Numbered from the stretch's first letter, positions 1 through 8,018 are shown. The stretch is DNA of 11,160 nt from DASVFB01 sp036380275 (GCA_036380275.1 DASVFB010000273.1:1-11160); one strand, 5' to 3'. Notes: generated by a model from the letters alone, not told the origin. Numbers and translations are program-made.

Positions 1-227
1 GCTCCGCAGCCCGTGACGTACACGCGACGGTGCGTGCGTGCCGCGCGGGCCGCAGCCTGGCGCGACTTGGAGAGCGCCTCGTTCGTGACGCAGCAGGTGT
101 TCAGGATTGCGACGTCTGCACCGCCTGCGCGCTCCAGGTGCCCGTCCGCGAGCAATCGCTCACGCACGTCCTGTGCGTCGAGATGGGAGACCTTGCAGCC
201 GAGAAAGCGGACGTCGAACGTCGCCAT
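1..227 (-). CDS. mtaB: tRNA (t6A37) methylthiotransferase MtaB, N-terminal part only (cut by left window edge)
   Basis: The visible 75 residues are the N-terminal end of a MiaB/MtaB-type methylthiotransferase, which adds a methylthio group to N6-threonylcarbamoyl-adenosine at tRNA position 37 using two iron-sulfur clusters and S-adenosylmethionine. The UPF0004 domain is recognisable by FLGCKVSHLDAQD (residues 8-20), NTCCVTNEALSKSRQ (43-57) and VTGC (71-74). Cys11, Cys45 or Cys46, and Cys74 are the expected ligands of the auxiliary cluster. The VTNEALSKSRQ block is closer to MtaB than to MiaB or RimO. The usual NTCTVT appears here as NTCCVT. The radical SAM CxxxCxxC motif and the TRAM domain lie beyond the edge, so the assignment rests on the N-terminal third. 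The ATG at 225-227 lies 13 bases after the prmA stop with no clear Shine-Dalgarno sequence, which suggests co-transcription and coupling. In Bacillus subtilis rsmE separates prmA and mtaB, but here it does not. Confidence 0.85.
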   Translation of the reverse strand, partial: MATFDVRFLGCKVSHLDAQDVRERLLADGHLERAGGADVAILNTCCVTNEALSKSRQAAARAARTHRRVYVTGCG

Positions 228-240
228 GTCGGCGGAGACT

Positions 241-1050
241 TTACTCCGAGCGCTCGAGCAGGTCGGCGGCCCAGCCTCCGCGAACGCGCCGTTCGCGTCG
301 GAGGTACTTCCCGAGCTCGGGCTCGTCGCGCTCGAGGAAACCCGACGCGACGACGACGCGCGCGCGGGTTTGCGCGAGCACGGTCTCGACGAGCGCCGCG
401 GAGATGTTCGCGACCGCGACCTCGGCATCCGGCAGCTCATCCGTCGTGAGGTCGAGGCGACGGACGTCGAGAGTGAAGCCGTTCGCGGAGGCGTTGCGCA
501 ACGTCGCATCGACAGCGGCCGGATCGACGTCGACCGCGATGACCGGCGAGAAGCCGAGCAGGGCGGCGGCAATCGCAATGACGCCCGAGCCGCAGCCGAC
601 GTCGAGCAGGCTCGCAAGCTCGAGCTCCGACACCAGCTCGAGGCACAGCTGGCTCGTTGCATGCGCGCCGGTGCCGAACGCGCGGCCGGGATCGATCACG
701 ACGGGGACTGCGTCACGCGGCGGCAGCTGCCACGGCGGCCCGATCCAGAGTGGCCCGACGCGCACAGCCCGGTGAAACTCGCGCCAGCGGTCCTCCCAGC
801 CAGGCTCGACGTCCTCGACGACCGCGCCTGGCGGCGGCTCGTCCTCGGTGTATGCGGCGAGCTCGAGATCCAGGCCGCACGCGCGCTCCTCGAAGCCCTC
901 CGGAAAGCGCTCGAGCCACTCGGCGCGGGCCTCCTCCGCGCGCTCGAGCGGTACGCGAATCGCGACGCGTTTGAGAACCCGTCTCAGAATGAGCCTTGAA
1001 CCGCCGGGCCGCGCTGGCCGACGCGATGCCGCGTCCTCGGTCGCACCCAT
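241..1050 (-). CDS. prmA: Ribosomal protein L11 methyltransferase PrmA
   Basis: This is a 269-residue class I SAM-dependent methyltransferase that trimethylates ribosomal protein L11 in the cytoplasm. Diagnostic PrmA motifs are IDPGRAFGTGAHATSQLCLE (119-138), the SAM-binding LLDVGCGSGVIAIAAA (148-163), the acidic AVDVDP loop (172-177) and VANIS (213-217) in place of the common VANIL. The length fits the short PrmA forms with a compact N-terminal substrate-binding domain. Homology seems to begin only at about residue 25 (LKRVAIRVPLERAEEA). The ATG at 1048-1050 is the only canonical in-frame start, so either the protein has an unusual 20-odd residue extension or translation starts at a rare codon such as the CTG at 985-987, which has AAGG six bases upstream. 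The ATG lies inside a perfect inverted repeat (1043-1068). The gene follows dnaJ by 84 bases and precedes mtaB by 13, the Bacillus-like dnaJ-prmA-mtaB order without rsmE. Confidence 0.9.
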   Translation of the reverse strand: MGATEDAASRRPARPGGSRLILRRVLKRVAIRVPLERAEEARAEWLERFPEGFEERACGLDLELAAYTEDEPPPGAVVEDVEPGWEDRWREFHRAVRVGPLWIGPPWQLPPRDAVPVVIDPGRAFGTGAHATSQLCLELVSELELASLLDVGCGSGVIAIAAALLGFSPVIAVDVDPAAVDATLRNASANGFTLDVRRLDLTTDELPDAEVAVANISAALVETVLAQTRARVVVASGFLERDEPELGKYLRRERRVRGGWAADLLERSE

Positions 1051-1068
1051 ATGCCCGCATATGGGTGC
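1043..1068. repeat. Perfect 12-bp inverted repeat with 2-base spacer over the prmA start codon
   Basis: The left arm GCACCCATATGC (1043-1054) and right arm GCATATGGGTGC (1057-1068) are exact reverse complements around a CC spacer. The prmA ATG (1050-1048) lies within the left arm and a second, out-of-frame ATG (1060-1058) is in the right arm. The second ATG has a good Shine-Dalgarno match (GGGAG, 7 bases upstream). In minus-strand RNA this would form an 11-bp stem with a 4-base loop, burying both AUGs. No T-run follows on either strand, so a normal intrinsic terminator is unlikely. An operator for a dimeric regulator or an RNA element controlling prmA translation are the alternatives. Confidence 0.85.
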
Positions 1069-1134
1069 TCCCTGCGTCCTTGCCTCGCGCCGTCCATCGC
1101 ACCCCGTCGACGAAGGATCATCCTGAAACGAGTC

Positions 1135-2250
1135 CTAGCGGAACGCGCTCTTCAATTTCTCGAAGAACCCGTCGTCCTGTTTGTACGTGTCGTCCGTCGA
1201 CAGGCGCGCGAACTCTTCGAGCAGCCCGCGCTGCTCGTCCGTCAGGTTGCGCGGCACGGCGACGTTGACGAGTACGCGGTGGTCGCCACGTCCGAAGCCT
1301 TGCAGCACCGGCATCCCGCGGCCGCGCAGAACGCGGGTCTCGCCCGGCTGCGTTCCCGCTTTGAACTCGAGCTCGTGCGTGCCCTCGAGCGTCTCGATCG
1401 CGACGGTGGTGCCGAGCGCCGCCTCGACGATATTCAGGTCGACGGTGGAGAGGATGTCGTCCCCGTCGCGCACGAACCGAGGATCCGGCCGCACACGTAT
1501 CCGCACGTAGACGTCGCCGGCGCGCCCGCCGAGCTGGCCGGCGTGACCCTCGCCGCCGATCCGGATCTGCTGGCCGTCGTGGATGCCGGCGGGAATCGTC
1601 ACCGCGAGCTGTCGCTCCTCGACGGTGCGGCCCGAGCCGTCGCAGTCCGTACACGGTGTCGTCACGATCCGCCCCGCACCGCCGCACCGCGGGCATGTCT
1701 GCGCGCGCACGAACTCGCCGAAGATGCTGCGCGAGACCTGCTGAACGCGCCCGGCGCCGTTGCACGTCGCACACGTGACCGGGCTCGTCCCAGGCTCGGC
1801 GCCGTTGCCGCCGCAGCGCTCGCAGGGAACGCTGACGCGGAAGGGGACGTCTCGAGTCACGCCGCGTGCAGCTTCGGCGAGCTCGATCGTGACTTCGGCG
1901 CCGATGTCGGCGCCACGTGCGCGCCTCGCGTTCCCGCCGCCGAACAGGTCGTCGCCGAAGAACGCGGAGAAGATGTCGGAGAGGCTGCCGAAATCGAACG
2001 CCCCCGGCGTGAAGCCACCGCCGCGGAGGCCCGCATGACCGTAGCGGTCGTAGACCTCTCTCGTCTCGGAGTTGGACAGCACCTGGTACGCCTCAGCGAC
2101 CTCGCGGAAGCGCTCCGACGCGTCGGGCGCTTCCGACACGTCGGGATGCAGCTCGCGCGCCAGCCGCCGGAACGCGCGCTTGATGTCCTGTTCGCTCGCG
2201 TCGCGCCCAACCTCGAGCAACTCGTAGTAGTCGCGTCCGGTCGTCGCCAT
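1135..2250 (-). CDS. dnaJ: Co-chaperone DnaJ (Hsp40), full type A
   Basis: This 371-residue protein has the complete type A DnaJ layout. It stimulates the DnaK ATPase and delivers unfolded substrates in the cytoplasm. The J domain spans about 1-75, with the HPD motif at 35-37. A Gly/Phe-rich linker follows at about 76-107. The zinc-binding region carries four CxxCxGxG repeats: CERCGGNG (143-150), CATCNGAG (160-167), CPRCGGAG (186-193) and CTDCDGSG (200-207). The C-terminal substrate-binding and dimerisation domains follow. The start MATTGRDYYELLEVG matches the family. The ATG is 36 bases after the hrcA stop, and the gap holds an inverted repeat and a possible minicistron ending in TGATG on the dnaJ start. 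There is no obvious Shine-Dalgarno sequence immediately before the ATG. grpE and dnaK, which sit between hrcA and dnaJ in Bacillus, are absent, so this resembles the stand-alone hrcA-dnaJ2 pair of Streptomyces and mycobacteria. Confidence 0.97.
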   Translation of the reverse strand: MATTGRDYYELLEVGRDASEQDIKRAFRRLARELHPDVSEAPDASERFREVAEAYQVLSNSETREVYDRYGHAGLRGGGFTPGAFDFGSLSDIFSAFFGDDLFGGGNARRARGADIGAEVTIELAEAARGVTRDVPFRVSVPCERCGGNGAEPGTSPVTCATCNGAGRVQQVSRSIFGEFVRAQTCPRCGGAGRIVTTPCTDCDGSGRTVEERQLAVTIPAGIHDGQQIRIGGEGHAGQLGGRAGDVYVRIRVRPDPRFVRDGDDILSTVDLNIVEAALGTTVAIETLEGTHELEFKAGTQPGETRVLRGRGMPVLQGFGRGDHRVLVNVAVPRNLTDEQRGLLEEFARLSTDDTYKQDDGFFEKLKSAFR

Positions 2251-2279
2251 CAGGCGAGGCTAGAGGTTTGGTGCCGCAT
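2250..2279 (-). CDS. Possible nine-codon minicistron overlapping the dnaJ start
   Basis: On the minus strand an ATG at 2279-2277 opens a short frame encoding MRHQTSSLA. Its TGA stop (2252-2250) overlaps the dnaJ ATG as TGATG. An AGAGG sequence (2288-2284) sits 4 bases upstream and is embedded in the hrcA TAG stop region. A ribosome finishing hrcA could therefore reinitiate here and then on dnaJ, giving stepwise coupling. Against this, the frame is very short and the AGAGG spacing is tight, and such a frame can arise by chance. I know of no homologous peptide. Confidence 0.25.
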   Translation of the reverse strand: MRHQTSSLA

Positions 2280-2289
2280 CAAACCTCTA
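2261..2289. promoter_or_regulatory. Perfect inverted repeat (10-9-10) between hrcA and dnaJ
   Basis: The left arm TAGAGGTTTG (2261-2270) and right arm CAAACCTCTA (2280-2289) are exact reverse complements separated by nine bases. The right arm includes the hrcA stop codon, and the element ends 10 bases before the dnaJ ATG. The geometry resembles the HrcA operator CIRCE (9-9-9), but the sequence is not CIRCE (TTAGCACTC-N9-GAGTGCTAA). Only the outer TTAG/CTA edges look alike. In RNA the stem would pair the AGAGG Shine-Dalgarno-like sequence. It could be a lineage-specific HrcA operator, a translation-coupling hairpin or an RNA-processing site. There is no T-run. Confidence 0.7.
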
Positions 2290-3327
2290 ATTGTCCTCGT
2301 AGACGTCCTCGACGAAGCGCGAGAGCTCCGCCGCGGCCGAGTGGACGGAACGGATCGCTTTGTCGTAGTCCATTCGCACCGGGCCGAGCAGGCTTACGGT
2401 GCCGAGCGTCCGGTGCACGAGCCCGTACGCGGCGCCGACGAGCGCGACGTTGGAAAGCTCCGGATGTTCGAGCTCGGCGCCGACGCGCACGAACGGCCGC
2501 CGCGGATCGAGCGATCCGCGCAGCAACTCGAGCAGCGCGGCGCGCTGTTCGAGAACCTCGAGGAGCCTGCGGTACGACTCGAACTCCTCGTCGCGCACGT
2601 CGTCGAGGAGGCCGGCCGCACTGCCGACGTACAGACGCTGCTCACCCTCGGCGGCGCCGCCAAAGGCGGGCCGAAGCGTCTCCAGAAACCGTCGCTCCTG
2701 CTCGGTGAGCTCGGGATCGGCGAGGCGCTTGCGCAGCAACACCGAACCGAGCGTCAGTCCCGCGAGGCGGTCGTTCAGGTACTCGCCCGCCCACGTCGCG
2801 AGCCCTGGATCGACGGGGCTCTCGTACTTGACGACCCGCTTCGTCACGCCGCCGGTGGACGTGATCACGAGGATCATCACTGCGTCGGGCTGGAGCAGAA
2901 GCACCTCGACCCGGCGCACGGTCGTCGTCTCTAACGGCGGCGCGGACACGAGCGCGAGCAGCCGCGTGACGCGGGAGAGCATCTCGGTCGTCGCCTGCAG
3001 CGCAGCGTCGACCTCGCGGCGCACGGTGGTCAGATCGAGCGGAAACGCGCCCGGACGCGCCTCCACGCGATCGAGCACGCTTCCCGCGTAGAGCCGGTAG
3101 CCGCGCTCGGTCGGCACGCGTCCCGCTGACGTGTGCGGGTGCGTCAGGAGACCGAGGCCCTCGAGCGCCGCGAACTCGTTGCGGACGGTCGAGGGTGAGA
3201 CGTCCATGCCGCCGCGCTCGACGAGGCCCTTCGACCCGACCGGCTGGCCCGTGGTGACGTATTCCTCGACGACGAGTCGAAGAATGCGCCGCTGGCGCTC
3301 GGTGATGTCCGGCTTCGCAAGGGCCAT
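2287..3327 (-). CDS. hrcA: Heat-inducible transcription repressor HrcA
   Basis: This 346-residue protein is HrcA, the dimeric repressor of class I heat-shock genes, which binds CIRCE operators and depends on GroEL for activity. The N-terminal winged helix (about 1-75) begins MALAKPDITERQRRILRLVVEEYV. It contains the family signature SPSTVRNEFAALEGLGLL (44-61), then PHTSAGRVPTERGYRLY (64-80). A GAF-like middle region follows, and the C-terminal signature LLGPVRMDYDKAIRSVHSAA is present. I chose the ATG at 3325-3327 because an upstream in-frame TTG (3349-3351) would add eight residues lacking family similarity. There is no Shine-Dalgarno sequence. The gene lies 55 bases after hemW, with an inverted repeat directly abutting its ATG, a plausible autoregulatory site. 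No canonical CIRCE is visible in the window, so its targets (groES/groEL, dnaK) presumably lie elsewhere. Confidence 0.96.
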   Translation of the reverse strand: MALAKPDITERQRRILRLVVEEYVTTGQPVGSKGLVERGGMDVSPSTVRNEFAALEGLGLLTHPHTSAGRVPTERGYRLYAGSVLDRVEARPGAFPLDLTTVRREVDAALQATTEMLSRVTRLLALVSAPPLETTTVRRVEVLLLQPDAVMILVITSTGGVTKRVVKYESPVDPGLATWAGEYLNDRLAGLTLGSVLLRKRLADPELTEQERRFLETLRPAFGGAAEGEQRLYVGSAAGLLDDVRDEEFESYRRLLEVLEQRAALLELLRGSLDPRRPFVRVGAELEHPELSNVALVGAAYGLVHRTLGTVSLLGPVRMDYDKAIRSVHSAAAELSRFVEDVYEDN

Positions 3328-3351
3328 TTGCAGGAAAAGCGTAGCCTGCAA
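3328..3351. promoter_or_regulatory. Inverted repeat flanking a -10-like element immediately upstream of hrcA
   Basis: TTGCAGG (3328-3334) and CCTGCAA (3345-3351) are perfect reverse complements with a 10-base spacer, ending at the base before the hrcA ATG. On the minus strand the spacer contains TACGCT (3343-3338), which fits the loose actinobacterial -10 pattern TANNNT and would place a start site three to four bases before the ATG. A dyad around a -10 is a classic repressor layout. I see no good -35, so the promoter is tentative. The same repeat could equally act as an RNA hairpin. Confidence 0.5.
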
Positions 3352-3359
3352 CTCGGACT

Positions 3360-3371
3360 CGGCGTACGCCG
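3360..3371. repeat. 12-bp perfect palindrome in the hemW-hrcA gap
   Basis: CGGCGTACGCCG reads the same on both strands. It overlaps an alternative 7-bp stem, CTCGGCG (3358-3364) with CGCCGAG (3372-3378). It lies between the hemW stop and the repeat next to hrcA, so the 55-base gap is almost entirely made of dyad symmetry. GC-rich DNA yields such palindromes by chance fairly often, so function is uncertain. Confidence 0.5.
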
Positions 3372-3382
3372 CGCCGAGCGCC

Positions 3383-4509
3383 TCAGGCGAGCAACTCGGC
3401 CGTGACGCCGTCGCCGAGAAATCGCCCCCGAGGCGTCAGCGTGACCGAAGGCCCACTCGCAGTTCCGGCCACGGTGGCGAGACCGAGTCGCTCGAGCCTC
3501 TCGAGTGCCGCCGCGTCGAGCGCCGTCTCGAGACCGGCCAGCGGCAGCGGCTCGTCGAGTCGCAGGCCGAGCAGCACGCGCTCCTGCCGGCTCGTCGTCG
3601 AATCGATGTGTTCGAGCTCGCGCGGCGGTGCTGCCGCGCCGCCGGCGAGCGCTGTCACGTAGCGCGCGAGGCTGGGCAGGTTTCGCCGCCGTTCGCCCGC
3701 GACCGTTGAGACGGCACCGATCCCAAGCCCGACGTAGTCGCGGCCGAGCCAGTAGCCGAGGTTGTGGCGAGCGCGGAAGTCTTCCGCTCCGGCCGGCGCC
3801 CCAGGCCGGCAGAAGTTCGCCGTCTCGTACCAGCGATACCCGGCTTCCGTCAGGCGTTCGACGACGCGCTCGAAGTACCCCTCCATCGCGTCGGCCTGTC
3901 GCGCGAGCTCATCCCCGAAGGTATGTGTGAAGCGCGTTCCCGGCTTGGCCTCGAGTTCGTAGCACGACAGGTGGTCCGGCTCGAGCGCGAGCGCCTCGTC
4001 GAGGTCGCAATCGAGGTCGGCGGGGCTCTCGCCGGGAATCCCGTAAATGATGTCGAGTGAGATGTTGTCAAACTTGGCATCGCGAAGAGCGTAGAAGGCG
4101 CGCCGGACGTCGTCCGGCTGCGCCGAACGCTCGAGGACGGCGAGCAGCCGCGTGCTGAAGCTCTGCGCGCCGAGCGAGACTCTGTTGACGTCAGAGTCCC
4201 GCAGAAGCGCCGCGAGCTCGGCGTTCACGGTCTCGGGGTTCGCCTCAACCGTCACCTCCACCGCAGGCGGCAGCGCGCGGAGCAGGCGTTCGAGCGCGGC
4301 GGCATTGAGAAACGTGGGTGTGCCGCCGCCGAGGAAGATCGTCTCGAGATTGTCGGCGAGGCTGCCCCGTTCGAGCTCGAGCTCCTGCAGCACGGCGTCG
4401 ACGTATCGGTCGTGCTCGCCCTCGCGGCCGACGATGGTTACAAACTCGCAGTAGCCGCAGCGGTGCGCGCAGAAGGGAAGGTGAACGTAGAGGTGCCGCA
4501 CGTGTCCGC

Positions 4510-4513
<4 letters not shown>
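3383..4513 (-). CDS. hemW: Radical SAM haem chaperone HemW
   Basis: This 376-residue radical SAM protein is HemW, formerly annotated as an oxygen-independent coproporphyrinogen oxidase. The cluster motif CAHRCGYC gives Cys15, Cys19 and Cys22. It is followed by Glu-Phe, the HemW type, not the CxxxCxxCxC of HemN. Other motifs are FLGGGTPT (60-67), EANPET (89-94), LGAQSF (113-118), DIIYGIPGE (153-161) and HLSCYELEAKPGT (180-192). The HNxxYW motif that marks HemW and its haem binding is present as HNLGYW. The C-terminal winged-helix region ends the protein. Known HemW proteins bind haem and are thought to pass it to respiratory proteins, and family precedent argues against HemN enzyme activity. 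The ATG overlaps the lepA stop as ATGA, so the two are almost certainly co-transcribed and translationally coupled. Confidence 0.95.
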
Positions 4514-6297
<1,784 letters not shown>

Positions 6298-6304
6298 AAC
6301 GACA

Positions 6305-7867
6305 TCAGCCGCGCGGGGCGCGGCGTCTCAACGATAGCAACGTCTCGAGCTCACGAACCCCCAGCAAACGGCACGAAACGGCGTACGCCCCGAGCCCGGC
6401 GGCCAGCGCCACGAGCAGCGCCACGAGCGCCGCGCCGAACGAGCCGCCGAGCGCCTGGTCGAGCAGCGACCAAACGCCGTACGCGACGCCGGCGAGGATG
6501 GCACTCGCCACCGTGACCAGCACGACGGTCCGCATCGTCTCGCTCAATTCGAGTCGCCCGAGCCGACGGCGGAGAAGGAGCAACAGGGCGGCCGACCCGG
6601 CGATGTTGACGATCGAGGTCGCGAGCGGCAAGCCCCAGATGCCGAACTTGTAGAACGCACCGTCGAGCGCCGCGTTCAACCCGAGGTTGCCGAGCGCGAC
6701 CCAGGTCGGGATCCATGGCGACTGCAGGCTGAAGAAGGCGCGATTCAGCAGCAGCATGAAGCCGTTGAACGAGAGGCCGAGCGAGAACGCAGCGAGAGCC
6801 GCCGCGGTCGCCGGGGTCTGAGCCGGAGTGAAGTCTCCGCGCTGGTAGACGACGCGCACGATCGGGTCAGCAAGCACGGCGGAGAGGACACTTGCGGGTA
6901 TCAGCAGGAATGCGATCTGTCTGATGCCGGTCGCGACCATGTTGCGGAAGCCGTCCAGGTCGGCCCGCGTGGCGAGCCGCGAAAGCGAAGGGAAGAGCAC
7001 GGTTGCAACCGCGACCGAGAAGATCCCCTGCGGGAGCATGTAGAGACGGAACGCCGCGTTGATTGCACTCGGCGCGTGGAACCTGTCGATCAGTCGCGCG
7101 GCGAAGAATGTATCGACGACGGCGTTGAAGTTGATCAGTCCGAGACCGACCGTGATCGGGACCATCAAGGTGAGCGTTTGACGAACCGCTGGGTCGCGCC
7201 AGTCGATGACGACGTGCAACCGGCCGTCGCGTCCGCGCAGCCACGGAATAGGCAGCAGAAACTGAAGCACCGTCGCGATCAGGATCGCGAACGCGTAGAC
7301 GTACAGTTCGTCCTCGATCCCGTGCGCACGCGGGACCCCGATGAGCAGGCCGGCGATGATGGCGACGTTCCAGAGGACCGGACTGAGCGCCGGCACGGTG
7401 AAGTGGTCGTAGCTGTTCAGGATCCCGACGATGATCCCGGACAGCCCGAGCAGGACCACGATCGGAAACAGCACGCGCGAAAGGCCGACCGCAAGCTCGC
7501 CGTAGCCGAACGCGTGCATGATCCAAGGGGCGATCACGATGAACAGCGCGGTCAGCCCGCCGAGCCCGAGCAGGACGAGCCAGAACAGGCTCGACGCGAC
7601 GCGCCACGCACGTTTCCGCTCGCCCTTCACGAGCAACTCGCTGAAGACCGGGACGAACGCCGACGAGAGGGCAGCATCAGCCACGAGCGCACGAACCGTG
7701 TTCGGAATCAGGAACGCGACCTCGAACGCGTTGATCGCGCCGACGGTCCCGAAGTAGTAGCGCGCGACGATCTCGCGGACGAGCCCGACGATCCGCGACA
7801 GCCCGGTGGCGAGCGAGAAGATCGCCGTCGACCGGGCAAGCCGCCGGCCCGCGCCCGCTTCGTCCAC
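6305..7867 (-). CDS. murJ: Lipid II flippase MurJ (MviN family)
   Basis: This 520-residue integral membrane protein of the MviN/MurJ (MOP superfamily) type flips lipid II across the cytoplasmic membrane for peptidoglycan synthesis. The sequence is a run of hydrophobic segments, consistent with about 14 helices. The N-terminal LARSTAIFSLATGLSRIVGLVREIVARYYFG and the loop AFLIPNTVRALVADAALSSAFVPVFSELL are family hallmarks. The usual DAF is NAF here (Asn46), so an acidic residue often conserved in the cavity is missing. I start at GTG 7865-7867, which places family homology ten residues in. Upstream TTG and GTG codons at 7963 and 7960 would add 30-odd non-conserved residues. TATACT lies 6 bases before the GTG, which suggests a leaderless mRNA. 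Actinobacterial murJ is usually near the replication origin, but in many proteobacteria it neighbours rpsT, as it does here. It heads the lepA-hemW gene chain. Confidence 0.93.
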   Translation of the reverse strand: MDEAGAGRRLARSTAIFSLATGLSRIVGLVREIVARYYFGTVGAINAFEVAFLIPNTVRALVADAALSSAFVPVFSELLVKGERKRAWRVASSLFWLVLLGLGGLTALFIVIAPWIMHAFGYGELAVGLSRVLFPIVVLLGLSGIIVGILNSYDHFTVPALSPVLWNVAIIAGLLIGVPRAHGIEDELYVYAFAILIATVLQFLLPIPWLRGRDGRLHVVIDWRDPAVRQTLTLMVPITVGLGLINFNAVVDTFFAARLIDRFHAPSAINAAFRLYMLPQGIFSVAVATVLFPSLSRLATRADLDGFRNMVATGIRQIAFLLIPASVLSAVLADPIVRVVYQRGDFTPAQTPATAAALAAFSLGLSFNGFMLLLNRAFFSLQSPWIPTWVALGNLGLNAALDGAFYKFGIWGLPLATSIVNIAGSAALLLLLRRRLGRLELSETMRTVVLVTVASAILAGVAYGVWSLLDQALGGSFGAALVALLVALAAGLGAYAVSCRLLGVRELETLLSLRRRAPRG

Positions 7868-7873
7868 GCGCCG

Positions 7874-7879
7874 AGTATA
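7874..7879 (-). promoter_or_regulatory. Candidate -10 element for leaderless murJ transcript
   Basis: The minus strand reads TATACT, one base from the TATAAT consensus, with six bases to the GTG start. Transcription would begin at or next to the G of GTG, a leaderless arrangement common in Actinomycetota. No convincing -35 is seen 16-18 bases upstream (CAGGAG). The dyad at 7892-7939 lies where an activator or repressor could act. Confidence 0.5.
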
Positions 7880-7891
7880 AGGAGGGGAGTG

Positions 7892-7941
7892 GCCGACTCC
7901 TGTCCGCGGACGGCCGCCGAGCGTCGGCACGGAGTCGGCAC
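7892..7941. promoter_or_regulatory. Nested inverted and direct repeats in the murJ-rpsT divergent region
   Basis: GCCGACTCC (7892-7900) pairs exactly with GGAGTCGGC (7931-7939). The 30-base interval between them contains the perfect palindrome GTCCGCGGAC (7902-7911) and another GTCGGCAC (7923-7930). That 8-mer recurs at 7934-7941, 11 bases downstream, about one helical turn. Three GTCGGC half-sites beside the murJ promoter could be a regulator-binding region. The rest of the 215-base divergent gap (7868-8082) holds only the two candidate promoters and the rpsT leader hairpin. Confidence 0.4.
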
Positions 7942-8018
7942 AGCCGCGTGCGTCGTTCACCAATACGATCGCCGGTGGGTGGTGGGCTTGGGGTGCCCCA
8001 TGAGGGTCATGGCCGCGG

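Noticed and set aside
713..1060. Minus-strand frame starting at the ATG with a good GGGAG site (1060)
   Set aside because: It is out of frame with prmA, rich in Arg and Gly, and lacks any domain. The PrmA motifs are all in the other frame and no frameshift links them.
1114..1124. Short inverted repeat AGGAT-C-ATCCT just after dnaJ
   Set aside because: Five-base arms with a one-base spacer and no T-run are too weak to call a terminator or operator.
1051..2934. A 627-codon open frame on the plus strand opposite dnaJ and hrcA
   Set aside because: It is exactly antisense to two well-recognised genes, shows no recognisable domain and has a low-complexity Arg/Ala/Glu-rich composition typical of GC-rich shadow frames.
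3328..3382. Canonical CIRCE element near hrcA
   Set aside because: I searched for GCACTC and GAGTGC pairs nine bases apart. Single copies occur in coding DNA but none are paired.
7879..7891. AAGGAGG followed by GTG on the plus strand, resembling a gene start
   Set aside because: The frame it opens runs into the out-of-frame shadow of rpsT and holA, and the spacing is only 3 bases. The sequence also overlaps the reverse complement of the murJ -10 region.
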